DNA from: Mycobacterium terramassiliense
Lineage (GTDB): Bacteria > Actinomycetota > Actinomycetes > Mycobacteriales > Mycobacteriaceae
Length of the DNA: 64,000 nt
Direction: 5' to 3'
Assembly: GCF_900157385.1 (NCBI RefSeq)
Contig: NZ_LT717701.1
Span: 2,124,219 to 2,188,218 of the forward strand
Numbering within the stretch: the first letter of the stretch is position 1; each line of letters starts with the position of its first letter. The position numbers and the translations under genes were made by a program. Below are positions 8,015 to 16,826 of this stretch, in pieces. The notes under the pieces were generated by a model. It had not been told where the DNA came from and made no database searches. It saw nothing but the letters and a program-made list of their open reading frames with translations.

Positions 8015-8857
8015 ATGTCCGGCAGCGACGGTGCTTCCGAAGGCGCCGTGCTCTACGAGGCCACGGCGAGCGGCGTCGCAATCCTCACCTTCAATCGTCC
8101 GGATCGCCTCAACGCCTGGGGCCCCGACATCGCCGCCGCGTTCTATGCCGGGATCGACCGCGCCGAAAAAGACCCCGACATCCGGGTGATCGTGGTGACC
8201 GGTCGGGGCAAGGGATTCTGCGCCGGGGCGTACCTGGGCGCGCCGAGTTCGGCGGCCAGCTATGGCAAGACGATGGAGAAGGCGGGTCAGACCGACCTGG
8301 CCGAGTTGGTCGGCGAGCGCCCACCGCATTTCGTGACCGCGCTTCGCAAGCCCGTCGTCGCGGCGATCAACGGCGCCTGCGTCGGCATCGGCCTGACCCA
8401 GGCCCTGATGTGCGACGTCCGCTTCGCGGCCGCCGGGGCCAAGTTCGCCGCGGTGTTCGCTCGCCGGGGACTGATCGCCGAATTCGGCATCTCCTGGATA
8501 CTTCCGCGGTTGACCACCTGGGGGGTTGCGCTCGACCTGTTGCTCAGCGGCCGCACCTTTCTCGCCGAGGAGGCGGCCGAGCTGGGCCTCGTCAAAGAAG
8601 TCGTCGACCCCGAACACCTGATGACCCGCGCCCTCGAGTACGCGGAGGACATCGCACGAAACTGCTCGCCCGCCTCGATGGCAGTGATCAAACAGCAGGT
8701 CTACGGCGACGCCACCCGCGACGTCGCCGACGCCACGGCGCGCGCCGAGGTCCTGCTGCACGAGGCGATGCCCCGACCGGACGTCATCGAAGGGATCACC
8801 AGCTTCCTCGAGAAGCGCCCGCCCCAATTCCCTTCGCTCACTTCAACCGAAGCTTAA
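8015..8857 (+). CDS. enoyl-CoA hydratase/isomerase family protein
   Basis: A 280-residue crotonase. Marks are AILTFNRPDRLNAWG, GFCAGAYLGAP and GLIAEFGISWILPRL; the last segment is typical of mycobacterial EchA proteins. The first catalytic Glu is Thr (GIGLTQALMCD), while the Glu in IAEFG could serve as a base. ATG 8015 is preferred because AGGAGG lies 11 bp upstream; an in-frame GTG at 8003 sits on the ribosome site itself. It heads a six-gene operon (crotonase, amidohydrolase, ligase, amidohydrolase, two ACADs) under site C. Confidence 0.9.
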   Translation: MSGSDGASEGAVLYEATASGVAILTFNRPDRLNAWGPDIAAAFYAGIDRAEKDPDIRVIVVTGRGKGFCAGAYLGAPSSAASYGKTMEKAGQTDLAELVGERPPHFVTALRKPVVAAINGACVGIGLTQALMCDVRFAAAGAKFAAVFARRGLIAEFGISWILPRLTTWGVALDLLLSGRTFLAEEAAELGLVKEVVDPEHLMTRALEYAEDIARNCSPASMAVIKQQVYGDATRDVADATARAEVLLHEAMPRPDVIEGITSFLEKRPPQFPSLTSTEA

Positions 8858-8886
8858 TTGTGCCGGTGGCACCGGAAAGGATGATC

Positions 8887-10089
8887 ATGGCTGACTTGGA
8901 TTACCGGCCGATCGACGTCGACAACCACTATTACGAGCCGCTGGACGCCTTTACTCGCCACTTGGACAAGACGTTCAAGCGCCGCGGCGTGCAGATGGTC
9001 AGCGACGGCAAGCGCACCTGGGCCGTGATCGGGGACCGCGTCAACCATTTCATTCCCAACGTCACCTTCGACCCGATCATCGTGCCGGGCTGCCTCGACC
9101 TGTTGTTCCGCGGTGAGATCCCCGAGGGCGTGGATCCGGCCTCGCTGATGAAAGTCGAGCGGCTGGGCGACCACCCCGAATATCAGAACCGCGATGCGCG
9201 GGTCGCGGTGATGGACACCCAGGACATCGAAACGGTATTCATGCTGCCGACTTTCGGATGCGGCGTCGAGGAGGCGCTCAAGCACGACATCGAGGCGACG
9301 ATGGCGTCGGTGCACGCGTTCAATCTCTGGCTCGACGAGGACTGGGGCTTCGACCGGCCCGATCACCGCATCATTGCCGCGCCGATCATCTCGCTGGCCG
9401 ATCCGGCCGAGGCGCTGCGAGAGGTCGATTTCGTGTTGGCCCGCGGCGCCAAGCTGGTGTTGGTTCGGCCGGCGCCGGTGCCCGGCGTGGTCAAGCCGAG
9501 GTCGCTGGGCCACCCCAGCCACGACCCTGTGTGGGCCCGGCTGGCCGAGGCGGGCGTACCGGTGGGCTTTCACCTCAGCGACAGCGGCTATCTGCACATC
9601 GCGGCGCAGTGGGGCGGCAAGGCGACCTTCGAGGGGTTCGGCGAAAAGGACCCGCTGGATCAGGTGCTCCTCGACGACCGCGCCATCCACGACACGATGG
9701 CCTCGATGATCGTGCACGGAGTTTTCACCCGCCACCCCAAACTCAAGGCGGTCAGCATCGAAAACGGCTCGTACTTTGTGCACCGGCTGATCAAGCGCCT
9801 CAAGAAGGTGGCCAACAATTACCCGCGGCATTTTCCCGAGGATCCGGTCGAGCAGCTGCGCAACAACGTCTGGATCGCGCCGTATTACGAGGACGACCTG
9901 CCGGAGCTGTCCAACGCGATCGGCATCGACAAGATCCTGTTCGGATCCGACTGGCCGCACGGTGAAGGCCTCGAGTCGCCGGTGTCCTTTGTCGAAGAGC
10001 TCGTCGGTTTCAGCGATTCCGACATCCGAAAGATCATGCGCGACAACGCCCTCGACCTGCTCGGTGTCCAGGTCGGATCGTCTGCCTAG
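8887..10089 (+). CDS. amidohydrolase family protein (COG2159 type)
   Basis: A 400-residue TIM-barrel metal-dependent hydrolase/decarboxylase. The N-terminal ligand motif reads DVDNHYYEP, so the first His of the usual HxH is Asp. The barrel His is in VGFHLSDSGY, and the last-strand Asp is in LFGSDWPHGEG. COG2159 includes decarboxylases and C-C or C-N hydrolases such as ACMSD. Lying between a crotonase and an acyl-CoA ligase, it may hydrolyse a ring or decarboxylate an intermediate. ATG 8887 is favoured over ATG 8881 because GGAAAGG lies directly before 8881. It is closely similar to the protein at 56957-58162. Confidence 0.88.
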   Translation: MADLDYRPIDVDNHYYEPLDAFTRHLDKTFKRRGVQMVSDGKRTWAVIGDRVNHFIPNVTFDPIIVPGCLDLLFRGEIPEGVDPASLMKVERLGDHPEYQNRDARVAVMDTQDIETVFMLPTFGCGVEEALKHDIEATMASVHAFNLWLDEDWGFDRPDHRIIAAPIISLADPAEALREVDFVLARGAKLVLVRPAPVPGVVKPRSLGHPSHDPVWARLAEAGVPVGFHLSDSGYLHIAAQWGGKATFEGFGEKDPLDQVLLDDRAIHDTMASMIVHGVFTRHPKLKAVSIENGSYFVHRLIKRLKKVANNYPRHFPEDPVEQLRNNVWIAPYYEDDLPELSNAIGIDKILFGSDWPHGEGLESPVSFVEELVGFSDSDIRKIMRDNALDLLGVQVGSSA

Positions 10090-10100
10090 CCGCTGACGCC

Positions 10101-11720
10101 ATGAGCGAATGGACCGTGGGCGCCGTTCTCGACGCCATCGCCGACGTCATCGGAGACCGTCTGATGACCGTCTGCGGTGACCGCCGGAGCACGTTCGCCG
10201 AATCGGCGAGCCGCACCACCAGGCTGGCGAACTTCCTCAGCGGCAAGGGATTCGGGGCCCACGCCGAGCGTGAGGAGCTCGAACCGTGGGAGTGCGGTCA
10301 GGATCGGGTCGCGCTGCTGATGTACAACGACCTGTACCCCGACATGGTGATCGGATGCCTCAAGGCGCGCACCGTTCCGGTCAACGTCAACCACCACTAC
10401 TCGCCGCGCGAAATCGCCGACCTGCTCGCCTACGTGCGCCCCCGCGCAATCATCTACCACCGCGCCCTGGGCGCCCGGTTCGCCGACGTGCTGCCCCCCG
10501 ACGGGACCGAGCTGCTGGTGTCCATCGACGACGGCAGCGGCGCACCGGAACTGCCCGGCGCCGTGTCGCTGGACGACGCGCTGGCCGCCGGGGACCCGCA
10601 CGCGCGCCCGGTGGGGTCGCCGGACGACCTGATCATGATGTGCACCGGCGGAACGACGGGGCGCCCCAAGGGGGTGCTGTGGCGCCAGAGCGACATGTAC
10701 GTGTCCTCGATGGTCGGCGCCGATCACGACAGCGTCACCGAGATCCACGACAAGGTGCGCGGCGGCGGCCCGCCCTGGTTCGCGGTCTCCCCCCTGATGC
10801 ACGCGGCGGGCATGTGGACCGCGTTCGCGGCGCTGTGCGCCGGGCTGCCGGTCGTGCTCTATGACGACCGCAACAAGCTCGACGTGCGTTCGGTGTGGAA
10901 GACCGCCGAGCGGGAGAAGGTGGGCATGATGACCATGGTCGGCGACGCGTACGCCGGGCCGCTGATCGCCGAACTCCGCGCGGGTCGATACGACCTGTCC
11001 TCGCTGAACGCCATCGGGACGGGCGGGGCCGCCACCAACGCGAAATACAAACGGGCACTGATGGAATGCCTGCCACACATCACCATCATCGAGGGCTACG
11101 GGTCGTCCGAGAGCGGCAACATGGCGTTCGGGCACAGCCGCGAGGGGACGGCCAGCGAGACCTTCCAGCCCAGGGAGGGGGCCACCGTCGTCTCCGCCGA
11201 CCGCAAGCGGTTCCTGCGCCCCGGCGAACAGGAGGTCGGCTGGGCCGCCAGGACGGGCCGGATTCCGCTCGGGTACTTCGGCGACGCCGAGGCCACCCGG
11301 CTGACCTTCCCGCAGATCGACGGGCAGCGCGTGGTGATACCCGGTGACCGGGCGGCCCTGGAAAAGGACGGCACCATTCGGCTTTTCGGCCGCGACTCGC
11401 TGGTGGTCAACACCGGCGGCGAAAAGGTGTTCGTCGAAGAGGTCGAAGAGGTGCTCCGGGCGCATCCGAGCGTCGCCGACGCCCTCGTGGTGGGGCGGCC
11501 GAGCGAGCGGTGGGGCCAGGAAGTCGTCGCGCTCGTCGCCGCGCACCCGGGCGCCGACCTGAGCGCCGACGGGCGGGCGCTCTACACCTTCTGCACCTCG
11601 CAGCTGGCGCATTTCAAGGCGCCCAAGGCGTTCATCTTCGTCGAGCAGATCCAGCGCCTCGGCAACGGCAAGCCCAACTACCGGTGGGCCCGAGAGCAAG
11701 CCGAAGAGAAGGTGTCATGA
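10101..11720 (+). CDS. AMP-forming acyl-CoA synthetase (FadD-like)
   Basis: A 539-residue ANL-superfamily ligase. The P-loop is MCTGGTTGRPKGVLW (about residues 177-191), the A5 motif IIEGYGSSESGN, the A8 hinge RLFGRDSLVVNTGGEKVF and the C-terminal catalytic Lys lies in GNGKPNYRWAREQ. The enzyme activates a carboxylic acid as acyl-AMP and transfers it to CoA, the entry step to beta-oxidation. It closely resembles the ligase at 23441-25093 (shared LWRQ and YRWAREQ), so the two probably arose by duplication. The next gene starts within its stop (ATGA). Confidence 0.92.
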   Translation: MSEWTVGAVLDAIADVIGDRLMTVCGDRRSTFAESASRTTRLANFLSGKGFGAHAEREELEPWECGQDRVALLMYNDLYPDMVIGCLKARTVPVNVNHHYSPREIADLLAYVRPRAIIYHRALGARFADVLPPDGTELLVSIDDGSGAPELPGAVSLDDALAAGDPHARPVGSPDDLIMMCTGGTTGRPKGVLWRQSDMYVSSMVGADHDSVTEIHDKVRGGGPPWFAVSPLMHAAGMWTAFAALCAGLPVVLYDDRNKLDVRSVWKTAEREKVGMMTMVGDAYAGPLIAELRAGRYDLSSLNAIGTGGAATNAKYKRALMECLPHITIIEGYGSSESGNMAFGHSREGTASETFQPREGATVVSADRKRFLRPGEQEVGWAARTGRIPLGYFGDAEATRLTFPQIDGQRVVIPGDRAALEKDGTIRLFGRDSLVVNTGGEKVFVEEVEEVLRAHPSVADALVVGRPSERWGQEVVALVAAHPGADLSADGRALYTFCTSQLAHFKAPKAFIFVEQIQRLGNGKPNYRWAREQAEEKVS

Positions 11721-12547
11721 ACACCCAAGCGATCGACTGCCTGATCAACGTGCACTTCGGGGAAGCCGACTCCCAGCCGACCTGGATGCTCAAGGTCCGG
11801 GACGACTACTTCAAGGGCCCGGAGTCGATGTTCGCGCCGGTGGATCTGTCCGAGTTGCTCGACGAGATGGATGAGCAGGGCGTGCAGAAGGCCGTCCTGA
11901 TGGACTCGATCGCCAGCCCGTCGACGACCGCCCGCAAGTTCGTCGATGCCAGGCCGGACCGGTTTGCCCTGGCGATGGGTGGGGTCAACCTCCTGCGCCC
12001 GGTGCGGTCGTTGCGCGAGTTGACCGCGGTCGCCGGCGACCTGCCGGTCGCGTATGCCGTAGTGGGACCGAGCTTTTGGGGTGACGGGCAGTACCCGCCC
12101 AGCGACGCCGTGTACTACCCGCTCTACGCGAAATGCGCGGAACTGGAGCTGCCGCTGTGCATCAACACCGGCATCCCGGGCCCGCCGATTCCCGGAGAGG
12201 TGCAGCACCCGATGCACCTGGACCGCGTCTGCGTGCGGTTCCCCGAGCTCAAGCTGTGCATGATCCATGGGGCCGACCCGTGGTGGGACGTCGCCATCCG
12301 GCTGCTGCTCAAGTACGCCAACCTGCGGCTGATGACCTCGGCGTGGTCGCCCAAGCGGCTGCCGGAGAGCCTGCTGCACTACATGCGAACGCGCGGTCCC
12401 GACAAGGTGATCTATGCGTCGGACTGGCCGGTGCTGCGCATGCGCCGGGTGATCCCCGAAGCCCGGGCGCTGGACCTGCCGCCCGAGGTGCTGGACAACT
12501 ACCTGTACAACAACGCGCGGGCATTCTTCTTCGGGAAGGAACATTGA
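11717..12547 (+). CDS. amidohydrolase family protein (short COG2159 type)
   Basis: A 276-residue TIM-barrel protein, clearly shorter than the 340-400 residue relatives elsewhere in the window. The N-terminal metal motif is reduced to INVHFGE, the barrel motif is MIHGADPWW and the last-strand Asp is in IYASDWPVLRM. The family does hydrolytic or decarboxylating chemistry; the partial N-terminal motif leaves metal binding uncertain. It is coupled by ATGA to the ligase and followed after 2 bp by an ACAD. Confidence 0.82.
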   Translation: MNTQAIDCLINVHFGEADSQPTWMLKVRDDYFKGPESMFAPVDLSELLDEMDEQGVQKAVLMDSIASPSTTARKFVDARPDRFALAMGGVNLLRPVRSLRELTAVAGDLPVAYAVVGPSFWGDGQYPPSDAVYYPLYAKCAELELPLCINTGIPGPPIPGEVQHPMHLDRVCVRFPELKLCMIHGADPWWDVAIRLLLKYANLRLMTSAWSPKRLPESLLHYMRTRGPDKVIYASDWPVLRMRRVIPEARALDLPPEVLDNYLYNNARAFFFGKEH

Positions 12548-12549
12548 CG

Positions 12550-13608
12550 ATGGACCGCTTCGAGCTGCGCAGACTCGACTACAGCCTGTCCGACGACCAC
12601 CTGGCTCTGCAGGACGCGTACAAGCAATTCTTCAAGACCCACTGCTCGATCGAAACGGTGCGCGCGGCAGAGCAATCCGGGTTCGACAAGAGCCTGTGGG
12701 AGCGGCTGTGCGCGATGGGCGCGACCACGATGGCGCTGCCGGAGTCCTGCGGCGGCGACGGCGCGACGCTGGTCGACCTCACCCTGGTTGCCGAGGAGAT
12801 CGGCCGGTCGTTGGCGCCGGTCCCGTGGATCGACCACGTGTGCGCCGCCCGGCTGCTGGGACGCCTGGGCGCGCTGGGCGCCGACACCGCGGGTGTGGGG
12901 AGTGGTGAACAGCTCGCCGCGCTCGACGCGCGCGTCGACGCCGCGCCGGGTGTCCGCCTGATTCCGACGGGGTCGATCGCCGACCACATCATCGTTCGCG
13001 ACGGCGACGAAGTCGTGCGCCTGACCTTCGGCACCCGGCCGGCGAAGGTGGACAACATCGGCCGGTTGCCGATGGCCTGGGTGGATCCGGCCGCCGCGGA
13101 CACCCGCACGGTCGTGGCCGAAGGACCCGACGCGGTGGCGAACTACCAACGGGCGCTGGATGAATGGCGGCTCCTGACCGCGTCCGCCCTGGTGGGTTTG
13201 GTCGAGGAGACGATGACGATCGCCGCGGAGTTCGCCAAGACCCGCTATACGCTGGGCGTGCCGATCTCGACCCTGCAGGCCATCTCGCATCCCCTGGCGA
13301 ACATGGCCATCACCGTTCAGGGCGGGCGTAACCTCGCCCGGCGGGCCGCCTGGTTCCTGGACAACGAGCCCGGCGAACGCCCCGACCTGGCGCCGTCGGC
13401 CTTCGTCTTCATGGCCGAGGAGGCCGCCAAGGCGGCGACGATGGCGGTGCACATCCAGGGCGGCCTCGGGGTGTCCTCCGAAGCCGCGGCCTCGGCGTAC
13501 CTGGTGCGAGCCAGGGGATGGCCGCTGGCCGGCGGCGATCCCGGCGCCACCGCCCTGCGGGTCGCGGAGATCGTCGCGGCGCGGGAGAGCACACCCCAGC
13601 CCGTTTAG
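12550..13608 (+). CDS. acyl-CoA dehydrogenase, short (FadE28-like) subunit
   Basis: A 352-residue ACAD. The N-terminal helical domain has WERLCAMGATTMALPESCGG, and the C-terminal domain has AVHIQGGLGVSSE, the position where short mycobacterial subunits carry HGGIGxTWE. The middle beta domain is short. Established work on cholesterol catabolism shows such short subunits pairing with a longer ACAD to form alpha2beta2 enzymes that share FAD. The directly following gene is such a longer ACAD, so a heteromer that desaturates a branched or cyclic acyl-CoA is likely. Confidence 0.88.
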   Translation: MDRFELRRLDYSLSDDHLALQDAYKQFFKTHCSIETVRAAEQSGFDKSLWERLCAMGATTMALPESCGGDGATLVDLTLVAEEIGRSLAPVPWIDHVCAARLLGRLGALGADTAGVGSGEQLAALDARVDAAPGVRLIPTGSIADHIIVRDGDEVVRLTFGTRPAKVDNIGRLPMAWVDPAAADTRTVVAEGPDAVANYQRALDEWRLLTASALVGLVEETMTIAAEFAKTRYTLGVPISTLQAISHPLANMAITVQGGRNLARRAAWFLDNEPGERPDLAPSAFVFMAEEAAKAATMAVHIQGGLGVSSEAAASAYLVRARGWPLAGGDPGATALRVAEIVAARESTPQPV

Positions 13609-13625
13609 GACAGGAGCGAAAAACA

Positions 13626-14813
13626 ATGGACTTCTCCCGGGTCGAGCTGTCGGCGGAAGACGAGGCCTTCCGCGAAGAGGCGCGGAATTTCTTGAGCACC
13701 CACATGACCGACGAGGTCAGGCGTCGCGACCGTGAGACGGGCGACAACTTCGACGAAGGCCTGCACCTGAAGTTCGGCGCCGCGGGCTATCTGGAGGCCG
13801 AGTGGAAGCCGGAATCCGAGGGTGGATTCAGCCGGCTCCGGCGCCGCATCTGGGAACTGGAAAAGCGGCGGGTGCACGTGCCCTGGGTGACCTGGGGGAC
13901 CACCGCCATGGTGGCGCGCTCGGTCCAGAAGTTCGGGTCACCGGAGGTGCGCGACGAGGTGTTGCCGAGGGTTTTCAGCGGCGAGGTGCGGCTGTGCCTC
14001 GGCTACACCGAGCCCGAGGGTGGCTCCGACATCGCCACTTGCAAGACCCGCGCGGTGCGCGACGGTGACGCGTGGATTATCAACGGCTCCAAGATGTTCA
14101 CCACCGGGGCGCACAACTGCCAGTACGTGTTTCTGATCACCAACACCGCCCCGGATGCGCCGAAGCACAAGAGCCTGACCATGTTTCTGGTCCCGCTGGA
14201 TTCGCCGGGCATCGAAATCCAGGGGCTTCGCACGGTGGACGGCGACCGGACCAACATCGTCTACTACAGCGACGTTCGCGTCGACGACAAGTACCGGCTG
14301 GGCGACGTGAACGCCGGCTGGACGGTGTTGCGCGAGCCGCTCAACGTCGAGCACGGTGCGGTTGCGGCGGCCCCCGACGGGCTCCAGGACACGTCAATCA
14401 TGATGCACCAGGCCGGATCCCTGGCCGCGGCCGTCGACAACGCGGCGGCGTCCGTGACCCGGCCCGGCCCCGACGGGCGCCGGCTGATCGACGACAACTC
14501 GGTCGCATACCGGCTGGGCCGCAGCGCCGCCCGGTTGGAAGCCGCGCTGTCGTCGCCGAGCATCTACGGCCGGGTCGCGATCGCGCAAACGATGCGGGAC
14601 ATCTCCCCGGACCTGATGGACATCCTCGGGGCCGCGTCGACGCTGCCGTATGGCACCGAGGGCGCCGCCGACGACGGCAGCTCCGAGTATGCCTTCCGGT
14701 TCGCTCCGCTGGTGGGCATCTACGGCGGCACGCTGGAGGTGTTCCGCAACATGATCGGCCAGTACACCCTTGGGCTTGGGAAGCCGAATTACTCACCACC
14801 GAAAGCCTCCTGA
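13626..14813 (+). CDS. acyl-CoA dehydrogenase, long (FadE29-like) subunit
   Basis: A 395-residue ACAD. It has LCLGYTEPEGGSDIATC (substrate and FAD region, about 117-133), WIINGSKMFTTGA, and near the C-terminus IYGGTLEVFRNMIGQYTLGL. The Glu of the MCAD-type YEGT motif is Gly here, as in heteromeric mycobacterial ACADs. Start ATG 13626 follows AGGAGCG. It is likely the partner of the preceding 352-residue subunit and is the last gene of the site C operon. Confidence 0.9.
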   Translation: MDFSRVELSAEDEAFREEARNFLSTHMTDEVRRRDRETGDNFDEGLHLKFGAAGYLEAEWKPESEGGFSRLRRRIWELEKRRVHVPWVTWGTTAMVARSVQKFGSPEVRDEVLPRVFSGEVRLCLGYTEPEGGSDIATCKTRAVRDGDAWIINGSKMFTTGAHNCQYVFLITNTAPDAPKHKSLTMFLVPLDSPGIEIQGLRTVDGDRTNIVYYSDVRVDDKYRLGDVNAGWTVLREPLNVEHGAVAAAPDGLQDTSIMMHQAGSLAAAVDNAAASVTRPGPDGRRLIDDNSVAYRLGRSAARLEAALSSPSIYGRVAIAQTMRDISPDLMDILGAASTLPYGTEGAADDGSSEYAFRFAPLVGIYGGTLEVFRNMIGQYTLGLGKPNYSPPKAS

Positions 14814-14916
14814 CGAGCCGTTGGCGGCGCTTTCGTTCCGGTAGCCGGGCCACACAAGAATCGCGCAAGGATTCGGCGATAACGTTCGGCCCGACCGGGC
14901 ACGAAAGGACATCGCC

Positions 14917-16674
14917 ATGACCGAGACTTCGCCACCCGTTCGGCGGTTGAGCCGACGGAGGAGGATCGCGCTCGCCGCGGGCCTGCTGGTCGTCGTCGGC
15001 ATCGCCGCGGCGGTAAGCATTTTCGCCGTAACGGCGCACCGGCCAGCGCAGACGCACACCGTGTCCTACTCGGCTCAGGTCGCACTGCCCTTCGTCCGGC
15101 TGCACATCCCTGTCGCGGTGACCGTGGACACCGCGGGCAACTCTTACGTCGCCGATTACGACACCGACACGGTGTGGAAGCTGGCTGCGGGCGCGACCGT
15201 CCCAACCCCCCTGCCGTTCAACGACATCAAGCACCCCGGCGGGGTGGCAGTCGGCACCGGGGGCAACCTGTACGTCACCGACGGAGGCAACGGCCGTGTC
15301 CTGGAGCTGACGGCGGGTTCGAGCACCCCGATCGTGCTGCCGTTTACCGGGCTCAAGGACCCCATGGGCGTGGCGGTGGATGCCGCGGGGAACCTCTACG
15401 TCGCGGACTACAACGGCGGCCGGGTGCTGGAACTGGCGGCGGGAGCGAACGCGCCGACCGAGCTACCCCTCTCCGGCCCGACGCACCCCATGGGCGTGGC
15501 GGTGGACACCGCAGGCGACCTCTACGTCGCCGACGACCATCACGGCACCCGGGTGCTGAAACTTGTGGCGGGGCAGAGCGTCCCGGACGTGTTGCCCTTC
15601 ACCGGCCTCAGGGGACCGAGCGGTGTCGCGGTCGACGCCAAGGGCACCGTCTACGTCTCGGACAAAACCGGCCAAAAGGTGTGGGCGCTGCCCGCGGGTT
15701 CGAGCACACAAGTCGAGTTGCCATCCCCGCATCTCGGCGGCCCGTTCGGCCTGGCGGTGGATGCCGCCGGCGCGTTGTACGTGACGGACGCCAGCAATGG
15801 TCCGGTGATCAAGCTGGCGGCGGGGGATGGCAGCCGAACCATCATGCCCTTCAGCAATGTAAGTCGCCCGCGGGGCGCGGCGGTGGACGCCGCGGGCACC
15901 CTCTACGTCGTCGACGGCACGCACGTGCTGAGGTTGGCGCCCGGGGCGAGCGCCCCGACCGAGCTGCGTTTCCCCGGTCTCCAGTCCGCCGACGCGGTGG
16001 CGGTGGACGCCGCGGGCAACCTCTACGTCACCGAAGAGGACAACCATAAACTCGCCGTCGAGAACGACCCGCGGGTGTGGAAAATGCCGCCCGGCGCGAG
16101 CGCCCCGATCCGCCTGCCGTTTCCCGACCTGAAGGAACCAGCGGCGGTGGCCGTCGACACCGCGGGCAACGTCTACGTCACCGATCACCACCAAAACCGG
16201 GTGTGGAAACTGGCGGCCGGGGCAAGCGCGCCGGTCGCGCTGCCGTTGGCCCATTTCGAGAATGTCGCCGGTATCGCGGTGGACAACGGGGGCAACGTGT
16301 ACGTCGTCGACCGCGGCGCCAAGCAGGTCGTGGAGCTCGCGGCGGGGGCGAACGGCCCGACGGTGCGGGCGGTGCCCGGACTCGAGGCGCCGGATGGCGT
16401 GGCCGTCGACACCTCGGGCAACGTCTACGTCACCGACTTCCACGATCAATGCGAACCGCGCGAGGGGCCGTGCGCCTTCCTCATGACGACGGGGCGGGCC
16501 GGCGACGGCCGGGTGCTGAAGCTGGCCGCGCATTCGAACACCGTTACGGTGCTGCCGTTCAACGGCCTCGACCGCTCGTGGGGTGTGGCGGTGGACCACC
16601 GCGGCAATGTCTTTGCCGTCGACGGCGCCGACCGGGTGCTCGAGGTCGCGGTGCGGGAATCGGGCGAGCGATGA
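14917..16674 (+). CDS. membrane-anchored NHL-repeat beta-propeller protein
   Basis: 585 residues. The N-terminus has RRLSRRRR followed by one membrane span (about residues 17-40). The remainder is twelve successive repeats of roughly 41-50 residues with the consensus GVAVDxAGNLYVxD...RVxxLAAGAxxPTxLPF, enough for two six-bladed propellers. The fold resembles the extracytoplasmic sensor of PknD, but no kinase domain is present. The eighth and eleventh repeats carry insertions; the eleventh contains two Cys residues (CEPREGPC) that could form a disulfide, consistent with location outside the membrane. The ligand or partner is unknown. AAAGGA lies 8 bp before the ATG. Confidence 0.88.
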   Translation: MTETSPPVRRLSRRRRIALAAGLLVVVGIAAAVSIFAVTAHRPAQTHTVSYSAQVALPFVRLHIPVAVTVDTAGNSYVADYDTDTVWKLAAGATVPTPLPFNDIKHPGGVAVGTGGNLYVTDGGNGRVLELTAGSSTPIVLPFTGLKDPMGVAVDAAGNLYVADYNGGRVLELAAGANAPTELPLSGPTHPMGVAVDTAGDLYVADDHHGTRVLKLVAGQSVPDVLPFTGLRGPSGVAVDAKGTVYVSDKTGQKVWALPAGSSTQVELPSPHLGGPFGLAVDAAGALYVTDASNGPVIKLAAGDGSRTIMPFSNVSRPRGAAVDAAGTLYVVDGTHVLRLAPGASAPTELRFPGLQSADAVAVDAAGNLYVTEEDNHKLAVENDPRVWKMPPGASAPIRLPFPDLKEPAAVAVDTAGNVYVTDHHQNRVWKLAAGASAPVALPLAHFENVAGIAVDNGGNVYVVDRGAKQVVELAAGANGPTVRAVPGLEAPDGVAVDTSGNVYVTDFHDQCEPREGPCAFLMTTGRAGDGRVLKLAAHSNTVTVLPFNGLDRSWGVAVDHRGNVFAVDGADRVLEVAVRESGER

Positions 16675-16757
16675 GGGTGGCCGCCGGGCCGGGCACCGGT
16701 ACCTGCTGCTGCGGAAATTCGTGTGTGGCCAACGCAACTCCTGCTCTCGGCTCGTGA
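16671..16757 (+). CDS. possible 28-residue Cys-rich small protein
   Basis: An ATG overlapping the propeller gene's stop (ATGA at 16671-16674) opens 28 codons ending in TGA at 16757. The peptide contains GTGTCCCGNSC, four Cys within six positions. The coupled start is the only positive sign; no family is recognised and it may be chance. Confidence 0.2.
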   Translation: MRVAAGPGTGTCCCGNSCVANATPALGS

Positions 16758-16792
16758 GCCCGGCTTTCCGCGATAGCGCTACGAGCGCAGCC

Positions 16793-16814
16793 GACGAGAT
16801 TCGGAGTCTCGTTT
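16793..16814. terminator. possible intrinsic terminator between convergent genes
   Basis: ACGAGA (16794-16799) and TCTCGT (16807-16812) form a 6-bp stem with a 7-nt loop, followed by TT. It lies between the propeller gene (stop 16674) and the convergent reductase (stop 16827). The stem is short, so confidence is moderate. Confidence 0.4.
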
Positions 16815-16826
16815 CCCTCGGGGAGG

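Noticed and set aside
14917..16674. Regular repeats that might suggest a CRISPR-like array or satellite
   Set aside because: They are coding repeats of an NHL propeller; unit length varies and the DNA is diverged.
16718..16757. RiPP precursor reading of the Cys-rich peptide
   Set aside because: No radical-SAM, cyclase or other maturation gene is nearby; it is listed only as a low-confidence small frame.
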